From NCBI GenBank assembly GCA_963758505.1, contig CAVWVJ010000003.1, positions 1,364,001-1,428,000 on the forward strand: a stretch of DNA of 64,000 bases, read 5' to 3'. Position 1 is the first letter of the stretch; each line of letters begins with the position of its first letter. Under the pieces are notes generated by a model that saw only the letters and a program-made list of their open reading frames with translations, searched no databases and was not told the origin of the DNA. Of the stretch, positions 45,715 through 53,631 are shown piece by piece. The translations under genes were made by a program, and so were the position numbers. Source of the stretch: Korobacter sp963758505. GTDB taxonomy: Bacteria > Acidobacteriota > Terriglobia > Terriglobales > Acidobacteriaceae.

Positions 45715-46377
45715 GTGAACTTACCAAACTCCATCACGATGACCCGGATCTTCAGCATCCCGCTGCTGATCTGGCTTCTCCTCACGAGCCGCATCAGCAG
45801 CCTGCACGGCGAGAAAGAGTTGCTCGCCTCCGCCGTCTTCGTCCTCGCCTCGATTACGGATGGGCTCGATGGCTACCTGGCGCGCAAGCGCGGACAGGTG
45901 ACCACCATGGGGATGCTGCTCGATCCTCTCGCCGACAAGTTGATGATCACCGCGGCGTTTATCACCTTGGTGCAGGTGAACCCGCACGTGGTCACCGCAT
46001 GGGTGGCCACGCTGATTATCGGGCGCGAGTTCCTGGTGAGTGGCCTGCGATCGATTGCAGCCTCGGAGGGCTTCACCATCCAGGCGAGTGATCTTGGAAA
46101 GATGAAGATGGTGGTGCAGATCGTCTCCGTGGTGGCTGCGATCCTCGACATGCGCTGGTGGGATGCAGAGTGGACCTTCGGCTCCTTCCATTTTGTGCTG
46201 GGCATCGATCTGATCGCGAAGATGGCGATCTGGTTCATGGTGGCGTTGTCCCTGATCTCCGCCATCGATTACTTCGTAGGTTTCTGGAAGAAGATCGACC
46301 GCAGCTCCGAGCGCCGGCGGCGGCGTTCGTTCGTCCTCTCCCGGCGGCGCAAATCCTCCGATGTCGCAGCTACCTGA
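45715..46377 (+). CDS. pgsA: CDP-diacylglycerol-glycerol-3-phosphate 3-phosphatidyltransferase
   Basis: The 220-residue inner-membrane enzyme makes phosphatidylglycerol phosphate. The CDP-alcohol phosphotransferase signature is visible as DGLDGYLARKRGQVTTMGM followed by LLDPLADKL (about residues 49-75), with four to five membrane helices around it. The GTG at 45715 gives MNLPNSITMTRI, the standard N-terminus, so it is taken as the start. An Arg/Ser-rich basic tail ends the protein. It overlaps the AMMECR1 gene by 17 nt. Confidence 0.92.
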   Translation: MNLPNSITMTRIFSIPLLIWLLLTSRISSLHGEKELLASAVFVLASITDGLDGYLARKRGQVTTMGMLLDPLADKLMITAAFITLVQVNPHVVTAWVATLIIGREFLVSGLRSIAASEGFTIQASDLGKMKMVVQIVSVVAAILDMRWWDAEWTFGSFHFVLGIDLIAKMAIWFMVALSLISAIDYFVGFWKKIDRSSERRRRRSFVLSRRRKSSDVAAT

Positions 46378-46933
46378 CCATTCCGTTCCCGACGTAAGCG
46401 GCGAATACTCCCCAGCCGAACGTGAGATTCTTCTGCAACTCGCGCATCGTGCCATCGAGGCGCGTCTGCGCGGCGAGAGCCTCGATCTCCAGTCGCCTAC
46501 CCCGCATCTCGAAGAACAGCGCGCCGTGTTTACCACCCTGCACCTGGCAGGGGCGTTGCGGGGCTGTATCGGGTATGTCCTGCCGGTCAGCTCTCTTTAT
46601 CGCGCTGTGGCGGAGACGGCCGCGGCTGCCGCTTTTGAGGACCCTCGCTTCGATCCGGTGACTCCGGAACAGGCAAGAGAGCTGAAGGTGGAGATCAGCG
46701 TCATGTCTCCGAGTTTTCCCATCAACCCGGAGCAGGTAGAGATCGGGAAGCACGGGCTGCTGGTGAGCCTCGACCGTCGCCGGGGACTGCTGCTGCCGCA
46801 GGTGCCCCTGGAGCACGGATGGGACCGCGAGACGTTCTTGAGCGAGACCTGCCGGAAGGCGATGCTTCCCCCGGATGCATGGCGTCACGGCGCCCGTCTG
46901 GACGCGTTCACTGCCGAGATCTTCGCAGAGTAG
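46361..46933 (+). CDS. AMMECR1-domain protein (AmmeMemoRadiSam system protein A)
   Basis: The 190-residue protein has the AMMECR1 core: LRGCIGYV (about residues 65-72), AAAAAFEDPRFDPVT, LKVEISVMSP and the C-terminal GLLLPQVPLEHGWDRETFL. The family occurs in bacteria, archaea and humans with no proven reaction. In many bacteria it is encoded beside Memo and radical-SAM genes; neither is in this window. The start lies inside pgsA (17-nt overlap), so the two are likely co-translated, which would link it to the membrane-lipid gene in expression only. Confidence 0.88.
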   Translation: MSQLPDHSVPDVSGEYSPAEREILLQLAHRAIEARLRGESLDLQSPTPHLEEQRAVFTTLHLAGALRGCIGYVLPVSSLYRAVAETAAAAAFEDPRFDPVTPEQARELKVEISVMSPSFPINPEQVEIGKHGLLVSLDRRRGLLLPQVPLEHGWDRETFLSETCRKAMLPPDAWRHGARLDAFTAEIFAE

Positions 46934-47029
46934 CCGATCGCCTGGCTCTCTCGTTGTCATGCTCAGCGAAGGATGCGCGGCACCCGCAGGCGAAGCACCC
47001 CTACCCTCTCCATCGCTCCAATGGCTCTG

Positions 47030-47090
47030 TCCTGGCGACCGAAGAACGCCCAACCCAATGCGCGTTCGGAGCGGAGCTACCTTTTGTTCC
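47030..47090 (-). repeat. REP-like intergenic repeat, copy 6 (inverted)
   Basis: Read on the minus strand it gives GAACAAAAGGTAGCTCCGCT, a hairpin with arms GAACGC/GCGTTC, then CGGTCGCCAGGACA. This is the same order as the copy at 10394-10457. It lies between converging AMMECR1 and the secreted-protein gene. Confidence 0.65.
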
Positions 47091-47142
47091 CTGGTTTTGC
47101 GAACTGCGATGCGGCGCGAAGCATCGCATTCGGATCGCAGAC

Positions 47143-47169
47143 AAAACAAAAGCGCCGCTTGCGCGGCGC
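47143..47169 (-). terminator. Intrinsic terminator of the secreted-protein gene
   Basis: The minus-strand stem GCGCCGC/GCGGCGC is followed by TTTTGTTTTG, 20 nt after the stop codon. Confidence 0.8.
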
Positions 47170-47189
47170 CTTTGGTCACGAAAGTTGCG

Positions 47190-48143
47190 TTAGTTGCTTC
47201 CGCCCGTTCCGTCGGCATTCGCCGGCATCACTTCGAAGTGATCGCCGATCTGAATATCCTCAGCCGCATAGGTGACCATCGCGGTCGCCGTCGTCGGAGT
47301 GGTGATCAGAACGATGGCCTCGCCGAGACTGTGCTTCGGGATCTCGCTATAGCGTTTCGGATTGGTGCCAGGTTCCTTGTCCTGATCGTCGTCGTAGGAG
47401 AGCGTTTCCAACGATTCGCGGTCGGCAGGATCGAACTCGTTCTTGGCATAGCCGCGATAAAGGCGCAGATAGTCGCCCGCCTTGAGTCCCTGGTTTGTGC
47501 CGATGTTCACATAGAATTTCTTGCCTTCCCCCATGTAAACGTCAAAATCCCTGCTCAGAATTACACGTCCCGTAGTGGCGCCCTTGAGAGAGACGAAATG
47601 CTGGAAAGCGAACGGACGGGTGTGGAAATCGACCAGGGCCCGTTCTTTGAACGGCATGACCAGGTCGCCCGGAACGATCGCGTCGCAGCTGAAATCCACG
47701 TGCGCTACCGCAGTGTTGCCCTGGACGAACGTCACGGTGGCCTGGCCCATATCGAAGAACAGCTTACCGGCCTTCTTCAGCTCCGAGACCTGTCCCGAGT
47801 AGATCATGTAATAGTTCGGGTCTTTGACCCGCCGGGCGATCGCCACCCGTTGGCCTTCCTGCCATCCGGAACCGGCCAGGAAGATCGAATCGTTCTTCAC
47901 GAAACGCGCCGTGTTGGGCGATTCCTCGCCCGCTAAGACGTAGTTGGCATTGGGAACGTCGGTGGGCGACATCCAGCCGGCGCAATAGACGTCGGTATAG
48001 GTCGCGGCCACGCCCTTCTGCACAATGTTTGCCGGCAGCACCGTCGGCGCGACCTGCGAATTCGGTTGCGGCTCCGGATTGCTTGCCTGTCCGAAAGCCG
48101 TCGCGCTAACCGCGAGGGTGACCAGAAGCAGTACGTTTTTCAT
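47190..48143 (-). CDS. Secreted protein of unknown function
   Basis: The 317-residue product has a signal peptide (MKNVLLLVTLAVSATAFGQ), a Pro/Asn/Gln linker and a beta-rich body. Pieces such as SGWQEGQRVAIARRVKDPN, TNQGLKAGDYLRLYRG and AEDIQIGDHFEVMP recall FlgT-like or other small beta-barrel repeats where 'G-x-x-V/D' turns recur. The family is not recognised. A strong GGGAGG site sits 4 nt before the ATG, and a long hairpin (48158-48187) precedes that site. It has its own terminator, so it is probably transcribed alone. Confidence 0.7.
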   Translation of the reverse strand: MKNVLLLVTLAVSATAFGQASNPEPQPNSQVAPTVLPANIVQKGVAATYTDVYCAGWMSPTDVPNANYVLAGEESPNTARFVKNDSIFLAGSGWQEGQRVAIARRVKDPNYYMIYSGQVSELKKAGKLFFDMGQATVTFVQGNTAVAHVDFSCDAIVPGDLVMPFKERALVDFHTRPFAFQHFVSLKGATTGRVILSRDFDVYMGEGKKFYVNIGTNQGLKAGDYLRLYRGYAKNEFDPADRESLETLSYDDDQDKEPGTNPKRYSEIPKHSLGEAIVLITTPTTATAMVTYAAEDIQIGDHFEVMPANADGTGGSN

Positions 48144-48157
48144 AATCCTCCCTTGAA

Positions 48158-48187
48158 CCCATGGAAGCCCCTGGCTTCCTGCATGGG
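48158..48187 (-). promoter_or_regulatory. Leader hairpin next to a ribosome binding site
   Basis: CCCATG-GAAGCC pairs with GGCTTC-N3-CATGGG around CCT, giving a two-part stem just 5' of the GGGAGG site of the secreted-protein gene. The rest of the 362-nt gap to aroDE has no gene, only a short palindrome CGACCTTAGGTCG near 48460. Confidence 0.45.
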
Positions 48188-48505
48188 TGGCGCGCAGACG
48201 GGCTGCACGCAGATCCGCGATCGGTTTAGAATCGCTCTGGCAGAGCGGCGGAAGTTGCCTTGTCCGGGGGGACCGCTGTGCGCCTGCATGTCATTGACGA
48301 TGCAGAAGTATGGCCTGAGGCGGAAAGTATCAGACGAGTAGCTGCTGGTCAAGAATCCGTTGGTACCTTCGGTAACCCCAAGGGTGCGGATTACTGATTT
48401 ATCTTCCGTAACTTGAAAAGACAGTTGCATCTGGATTAGTGCACCTATACCATCGCGACGACCTTAGGTCGGCCTTGGGCTCCTAAAGGTCGGGAACTCA
48501 ATCCT

Positions 48506-50239
48506 ATGGCGACCTCAAGCTACAATGCGCCGCGCATCCTGCGTTCGCGGATTCCGCGCGTCTGCGTCGCTGTGATCGGCACGACGGCCGAGGAGATGAT
48601 CGCCAAGGCCGAGGGCCTGATCCGCGATAACCCCTTTCTTGAGTTCAGATTAGACTATCTTGCCAACCCCGCGGCGGCGCTTCCCAAAGTCAAGCGGCTG
48701 CTCGAAACCCGCCCCGACGCGGTGATCATCGGCACCTGCCGGCGGGCGGTCAACGGAGGCAAGTTCAAAGGCTCGGCGGCGGCAGAGCTTGAGGTCCTGG
48801 CCAAGGCAGCTGCGGCCGGTTGCCACTTGCTCGACCTGGAGTTGGAGACCGCCGAAGCGGTTAAGGCCTCCGAACTTCAGAAGTTACGGAGCTCCGCCTC
48901 GCTCATCCTTTCCTACCATGATTTCAAGGCGACCAAGAAACTTGACGACGTTTTCGCCCGGATGGTGAAGATTCCAGTCGAGTACTACAAAGTCGTTACC
49001 ACCGCGACCAGCCTCTACGACAACGTGGTGATGATGAAGTTCCTTGAGAAGCATGGTGGCGATTACTGGCTGATCGGCGCCTGCATGGGAGAACAGGGAC
49101 TCATCAGCCGGGTTCTGGCCGTCCGTGCGGGTAGCGTATTTACCTTCGCCGCCGCCACGCCGGGCGAAGAAACCGCTCCCGGGCAGGTCACCTACCGCGA
49201 TCTGCGCAGCACTTTCCGGATCGACCATGTGGACGCGGCCACCCAGGTGTATGGGGTAGCAGGCGATCCGGTGGCGCACTCGCTTTCACCGGCCATGATA
49301 AACCTGGCCTTCCGCCGCGAAAACGTGAACGGCGTGTACCTGGCGCTGCAAACGAAGAAAATCGATGATTTGCTGGCGTGTATCCGCGACATTCCGATTC
49401 GTGGGCTGAGTGTGACCATGCCGCACAAGCAGGAGATCGTGCGGCACCTCGCCAACACCGATGATCTCGTGCGCAAGATCGGCGCAGTCAATACCGTAGT
49501 CCGGAGCCAGGATGACAAGCTTTACGGCTTTAACACCGACGTTGCTGGGATCGTCGGACCGCTTTCGGACCGCATTTCTCTGAAGGGTGCGCGAATCCTG
49601 GTGATTGGGGCCGGTGGCGCCGCGCGGGCCGCGGTGTTCGGATTGGCTGCGCGGGGCGCGCAGGTCTCGATCCTCAACCGCACGGTCCCCAAGGCGCAGA
49701 AGTTGGCCCGCGAGGCCGGGGCCAAGGTCGCCAAGCGAGCGGAGTTGAAGAAGCTCGACTTCGACGTGATCATCAACGCCACCCCAATCGGGATGGGCAA
49801 CAACAAGGCCAGCCCGCTGGAAGCGGACGAGATCCGCGCCCGCGTCGTTTTCGACATGGTGTACAACCCGGTTGAGACCAAGCTCCTGCAGATCGCCAAG
49901 GCGAAGGGAATCGCGACCATTCCCGGTTACGAGATGTTTGTCCAGCAGGGCGCGCGGCAATTCGAGATCTGGAGCGGAAAGCCCGCTCCCGTCGAGGAGA
50001 TGCGCGGTGTGGTGATGAAAGCGCTAGGCGAATCTTCGCCTGCTCCGGCGGTGGTGCGGGTGGACATCTCGAAGCCGGAACCGAAGGCCGTCCCGCAAAG
50101 CAAGGCAGGTCCGCAAAATCACGATGGCGCCGGAGCCAAGAAGGCCGCTCTCCCCGTGAAAGCTGCCGAAGTGAAGAAGCCGCAAAAGGCCGCCGCTCCG
50201 GCAAAGAAAGTTGTCAAGACCGCGGCGAAGAAGCGGTAG
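48506..50239 (+). CDS. aroDE: Bifunctional 3-dehydroquinate dehydratase / shikimate dehydrogenase with a basic tail
   Basis: This 577-residue fusion covers two successive shikimate-pathway steps. The N-terminal type I dehydroquinase (about residues 15-235) shows the Schiff-base Lys162 (EYYKVVTTATS) and His138 (LILSYHDF). The C-terminal AroE domain (about 245-510) shows YGVAGDPVAHSLSP, the catalytic lysine in VTMPHKQE, FNTDVAG, GAGGAARAAVFGL (NADP site) and INATPIGMG. After residue 510 comes a tail rich in Ala, Lys and Pro, like histone H1 (KKAALPVKAAEVKKPQKAAA). Such fusions occur in plants, chlamydiae and some other bacteria; the tail is unusual. The start is the ATG at 48506. Confidence 0.93.
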   Translation: MATSSYNAPRILRSRIPRVCVAVIGTTAEEMIAKAEGLIRDNPFLEFRLDYLANPAAALPKVKRLLETRPDAVIIGTCRRAVNGGKFKGSAAAELEVLAKAAAAGCHLLDLELETAEAVKASELQKLRSSASLILSYHDFKATKKLDDVFARMVKIPVEYYKVVTTATSLYDNVVMMKFLEKHGGDYWLIGACMGEQGLISRVLAVRAGSVFTFAAATPGEETAPGQVTYRDLRSTFRIDHVDAATQVYGVAGDPVAHSLSPAMINLAFRRENVNGVYLALQTKKIDDLLACIRDIPIRGLSVTMPHKQEIVRHLANTDDLVRKIGAVNTVVRSQDDKLYGFNTDVAGIVGPLSDRISLKGARILVIGAGGAARAAVFGLAARGAQVSILNRTVPKAQKLAREAGAKVAKRAELKKLDFDVIINATPIGMGNNKASPLEADEIRARVVFDMVYNPVETKLLQIAKAKGIATIPGYEMFVQQGARQFEIWSGKPAPVEEMRGVVMKALGESSPAPAVVRVDISKPEPKAVPQSKAGPQNHDGAGAKKAALPVKAAEVKKPQKAAAPAKKVVKTAAKKR

Positions 50240-50307
50240 TCGCTGATTCGTTATGGGAGAAGGGCTTGGTCGTATGGCTGGAGGCAATCTGCGAAAGCCA
50301 CTGACGC

Positions 50308-50655
50308 CTAGGCGGACTTCAACAACGCCTGCTCGACCGCACGCAAGCTGATCGCGACGCCGAAGGCTGCCCCGGCTCCGGACGCCTGTACGCGAATCAC
50401 GATCCCGTCATACACCTCTTGTAATCCCTGCCTATGAGCATTGAGCTGTACGCGGACCGCTTCTCCGACTTCCAGAGGATGTTTGGTGTAAAGGCAGATG
50501 CCAGAGTCGCTGACGTCCTTGATCCAGGCAATGCAGGCGGTTTCGCCGGCGTGCATGGTGCCGCCGGCGTGGACGAATCGGCGCTTGGCGTGCCGTTGTT
50601 CGGTGCTGGCGACTCCCATCAACTCCATCGCTCGCTGCGCCTCCATCCGATCCAT
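50308..50655 (-). CDS. PilZ-domain protein
   Basis: The 115-residue product is a PilZ domain: RHAKRRFVHAGGT supplies the arginines and IKDVSDSGICLY the D/NxSxxG motif. The strands VRVQLNAHRQGLQEVYDGIV and AAFGVAISL follow. It probably binds c-di-GMP. The ATG at 50655 has GGAAGA upstream; a TTG at 50694 with 13 extra codons is also open. It is the second PilZ protein in the window, without a cyclase beside it. Confidence 0.72.
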   Translation of the reverse strand: MDRMEAQRAMELMGVASTEQRHAKRRFVHAGGTMHAGETACIAWIKDVSDSGICLYTKHPLEVGEAVRVQLNAHRQGLQEVYDGIVIRVQASGAGAAFGVAISLRAVEQALLKSA

Positions 50656-50854
50656 CCAGATCTTCCGCAGATGATAAAGCAAACAGGGCTCCAATTCCTA
50701 AGCTGCTGGTATTGCTCGACAAAGCACCCGCGGGGCGGAGTTTCCTATGAAAATTCTGCCGTTGCCGACGCTTTTCTACCGTCCAAGATGTAGAACATCG
50801 ATAGCCGTCGATCAGATCGCAGCGGACCGCAAAAAGGGGGTACACTGACCTCTC

Positions 50855-51769
50855 ATGACGTCCGGCAATCAAGGTTCTCGCGTCTTTCTCTGGATCGCCC
50901 TGGGCGGGGCCGCGTTCTTCGTTTTCGTAGCCGTGTTGTTCGTGGTCGTGTACGCCGCGGTACGCTCCGACGATAGCACCCAGTTCGGCGGATTCGGCGA
51001 TCGCATCGCGGTGGTCGATCTCGATGGCGTGATCACGGAACCGAAGACCGTGGTCAGCGAACTCAAGCGGTACGGCGACGACAACTCGATCAAAGCCATC
51101 GTGCTGCACATCGATTCGCCCGGCGGTGGCGCGGCCGCCTCCGAAGAGATCTACCGCGAGGTTCGGCGCCTGCGCGATGAGAAGCACAAGCGCATCGTCG
51201 CCTCCATCGAAACCGTTGGTGCCAGCGGCGCTTACTATGTCGCTTCCGCAACCAACAAGATCTACGCCAACGAGGCGAGCATCGTCGGCAGCATCGGCGT
51301 CATCGCTGAGTGGTACAACTACGGCGACCTCATCAAGTGGGCCAAGCTGAAGCAGATCACCCTGAAGGCCGGGGAATTCAAAGACACCGGTTCGCCGACC
51401 CGCGACATGACCCCCGCCGAGAAGGTCTACATGCAAGGCCTGATCGACGATATGCATCAGCAGTTCATTCACAATGTCGCCACTGGCCGTAAGGTGCAGG
51501 ACGATCAGATCAAATCCATTGCTGACGGCCGGGTATGGACCGGCCGGCAAGCAATGGGAATCAAGCTGATCGACCAGATTGCCGATTTCCAGGCGGCCGT
51601 GCAGGATACGGCCAAAAGCGTCGGAATTCAGGGCGAACCGACCCTCGTTTCTCCCGAAAAAGATCGTAAGTCATTGCTGGACTTGATCTTCGGGGACGTT
51701 TCAGACCTGATCCCCGACCGCGCCAAGCTGATGCAGAGCAACGTCGGATTCTATTTCCTCTGGAAATAG
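50855..51769 (+). CDS. sppA: Signal peptide peptidase SppA (short form)
   Basis: The 304-residue membrane-anchored Ser/Lys protease has one N-terminal transmembrane helix (about residues 11-36) and an S49 domain. The nucleophile is Ser124 in VGASGAYYVA, the general base Lys176 in KAGEFKDTGSPTR, and DSPGGG (88-92) lines the site. It degrades leftover signal peptides in the membrane. The length matches the short bacterial form that assembles as an octamer, not the duplicated E. coli form. It is followed 153 nt later by the HU gene. Confidence 0.92.
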   Translation: MTSGNQGSRVFLWIALGGAAFFVFVAVLFVVVYAAVRSDDSTQFGGFGDRIAVVDLDGVITEPKTVVSELKRYGDDNSIKAIVLHIDSPGGGAAASEEIYREVRRLRDEKHKRIVASIETVGASGAYYVASATNKIYANEASIVGSIGVIAEWYNYGDLIKWAKLKQITLKAGEFKDTGSPTRDMTPAEKVYMQGLIDDMHQQFIHNVATGRKVQDDQIKSIADGRVWTGRQAMGIKLIDQIADFQAAVQDTAKSVGIQGEPTLVSPEKDRKSLLDLIFGDVSDLIPDRAKLMQSNVGFYFLWK

Positions 51770-51922
51770 GGCTGACCGGGGAAGGATTTTGCTCGGGAAC
51801 TGAAAGTGAGTCTTGCCAAAAGGCCAGTGTTTCTGAGAATTTAGAAGCGACTTAAGACCCCAACGAGCGTAACCTACAGCTGTACTTGCGACAGAGGGTC
51901 GAAGCATGGAGGGAGCGAGGCG

Positions 51923-52252
51923 ATGACGAAGGCGGACCTGATCGACGAGGTTTCACGGCTGGCGGAACTCACGCGAAAAGACAGCGAAGTGATTGTCGAG
52001 ACGATCTTTGACAGCGTGGTGCACTCGTTGCGCGCCGGCGACAAGATCGAGATTCGCGGCTTCGGCAGCTTCCGCACGCGCCAGCGTAAACCGCGCGTCG
52101 GCCGCAACCCCAAGACCGGCGATCGCGTCGAGGTGCCCGCCAAGAAGATCCCGTTCTTCAAGCCCAGCAAGGAATTGAAGGATATGGTCAACGAATCCAA
52201 TGAGAGCGCGGCGGCTGCTGCGCCTCCTCCGTCCGCGGGCGGACACGCGTAA
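51923..52252 (+). CDS. HU/IHF-family nucleoid protein with an Ala/Pro tail
   Basis: This 109-residue DNA-bending protein has the standard order: MTKADLIDEVSRLAELTRKD (dimer helices), IRGFGSF, the DNA-arm GRNPKTGDRVEVPAKK, and PFFKPSKELKDMV. A short Ala/Pro/Gly tail (SAAAAAPPPSAGGHA) extends the usual 90 residues. A GAGG site lies before the ATG. HU and IHF cannot be told apart safely; the arm sequence fits either. A strong terminator follows. Confidence 0.93.
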   Translation: MTKADLIDEVSRLAELTRKDSEVIVETIFDSVVHSLRAGDKIEIRGFGSFRTRQRKPRVGRNPKTGDRVEVPAKKIPFFKPSKELKDMVNESNESAAAAAPPPSAGGHA

Positions 52253-52276
52253 AGCACATTCAGGATCAAAAACTAA

Positions 52277-52306
52277 GGCCGCCCTTCGAGGCGGCCCTCG
52301 GTTTTT
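52277..52306. terminator. Bidirectional terminator between HU and hydrolase genes
   Basis: The stem GGCCGCC/GGCGGCC is followed by CTCGGTTTTT on the plus strand and by TTAGTTTTTG on the minus strand, so it can serve both converging genes. Confidence 0.85.
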
Positions 52307-52315
52307 GTGGTGCGC

Positions 52316-53269
52316 TCACTGGAGCTGCGGAATCTGCATGAGCGTCTGCTCGGAAATGTCGTTCAAGCCGAGATACTTCCGCAGCCAGATATAGCGATCG
52401 ACGCGAGCTTCTGCATTGAGCGCATGCTTGGAGTCGTACCATTTCAAGGCTTTGGGAGCGGCGACCGCTTCGGCTGTCTTCTCGAAGAGCTCCTGGCTGC
52501 CGAATTCGTCGTGGGTTGCGTCCTGCAGCAGCACCGGAGCCTTGCCTTGCAGGCTCACATAATGAACCGGGTCGGACCATTCGTATGCGCCGAGGTACTT
52601 GTTGATCTTCTCCTCGCCATATTGTTTGCGGAAGGCCACCATCTCCGGATCGTTGGACGATATCTCTGCGCGCGTCGAGTAGTTGCCCGCCATCAGCACA
52701 AAGGTCGCGAAGCGCGGCTCGACGCCGCGCAAGATGCCGCCCACCTCCGCATCGTAGCTGTGCCCGACGTAGGCAATCTTGTTCGGCGCAACGTCTTTGC
52801 GCGCCAGCAGCAGGTCGATGGCGCGCCGCAGATCAATCACTTGCTGCACCAGAATCTCGCCCTCTTTCGGGCTGAACGGGTCCGGATCGTCCTTGAAACC
52901 CGGGCGGACGAAGGCCCCGTCGATCAGGAAACCGATCGTGCCGGCCTTGGCATATGTCACAGCTTCATCGAGGAACTCGGTGCGGTTCGAGGTTTGCGGA
53001 GACTTCTGCGTATTTCGCCAGTGCGCATAGACGATCGCCGGGAAAGGTCCTTCGCCCGCAGGCAGAACCAGGTAGGCCGGTACACGGCCGCCCTTCGGGC
53101 TGGCGTAGGAGAGGTCCACCACGCGCACGGTCCCACGTGCCTGGGTCGAGTTTTCCTTCACATCGAGCGGGGCGTGCGGGTCGTAATCGAAGTGGCGGGC
53201 ATACTCCTTCGGAACATCTTCGGCGAGCGCAGCGAGCGAGAACAGCAACAGTACGAGCAGCGTTTTCAT
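52316..53269 (-). CDS. Secreted alpha/beta hydrolase, dienelactone-hydrolase-like
   Basis: The 317-residue product has a signal peptide (MKTLLVLLLFSLAALA) and an alpha/beta-hydrolase fold: PAGEGPFPAIVYAHWRN (oxyanion strand), the nucleophile elbow VGHSYDAEVGG and a late TLMQIP end. The elbow is GHSYD rather than GxSxG, the glycine being replaced by Asp, which is unusual. The acid and histidine may be in QDATHDEFGS and YDSKHALNAEA. The substrate is unknown. Its ATG overlaps the stop of the upstream gene by 4 nt (ATGA), making it the third gene of a coupled operon with pgeF. Confidence 0.75.
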   Translation of the reverse strand: MKTLLVLLLFSLAALAEDVPKEYARHFDYDPHAPLDVKENSTQARGTVRVVDLSYASPKGGRVPAYLVLPAGEGPFPAIVYAHWRNTQKSPQTSNRTEFLDEAVTYAKAGTIGFLIDGAFVRPGFKDDPDPFSPKEGEILVQQVIDLRRAIDLLLARKDVAPNKIAYVGHSYDAEVGGILRGVEPRFATFVLMAGNYSTRAEISSNDPEMVAFRKQYGEEKINKYLGAYEWSDPVHYVSLQGKAPVLLQDATHDEFGSQELFEKTAEAVAAPKALKWYDSKHALNAEARVDRYIWLRKYLGLNDISEQTLMQIPQLQ

Positions 53270-53631
53270 GTCCGTTTCTCCGGGGAAGCCTGTTCGGCGA
53301 GCGCGCGGGTTTGTGGACCCATGTGGGAAAGAGCCCGGCGCATCCACTTATCGCAGGCCGGACCATACGCGAAGAACTCTTCGCGCAGCAGCGCGCGTAG
53401 AGCTTCGTCGCCCTGCGTCACGAGCCGCTCGAGCAGTGCGAAGGCGCGTTCGGTAAACGAGCGCACATCCCGATCGAGCGCCGCCTGCAAGGTTGGAACA
53501 AAACTGTAGCTGAAGAACGTTTGCTGGAATTCAGGATCTTGCTTGCAATGCCGTTCATATTCCACGCGATCGCCGGCGAGTTCCGGAAGAGCGTCTACCA
53601 GTCGCGCGTCGAGTTCGGCAAAGCGGATCAT
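53266..53631 (-). CDS. Hypothetical helical protein between pgeF and a hydrolase
   Basis: This 121-residue, largely helical protein (MIRFAELDARLVDALPEL, EYERHCKQDPEFQQTFFSYSFVP, SFTERAFALLERLV) has no signal peptide and no recognised motif. It starts inside the pgeF stop (ATGA, 53628-53631) and its stop overlaps the hydrolase start (ATGA, 53266-53269). It is therefore certainly part of one operon with them. A helper or immunity-like role is possible, but nothing in the sequence decides it. Confidence 0.7.
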   Translation of the reverse strand: MIRFAELDARLVDALPELAGDRVEYERHCKQDPEFQQTFFSYSFVPTLQAALDRDVRSFTERAFALLERLVTQGDEALRALLREEFFAYGPACDKWMRRALSHMGPQTRALAEQASPEKRT

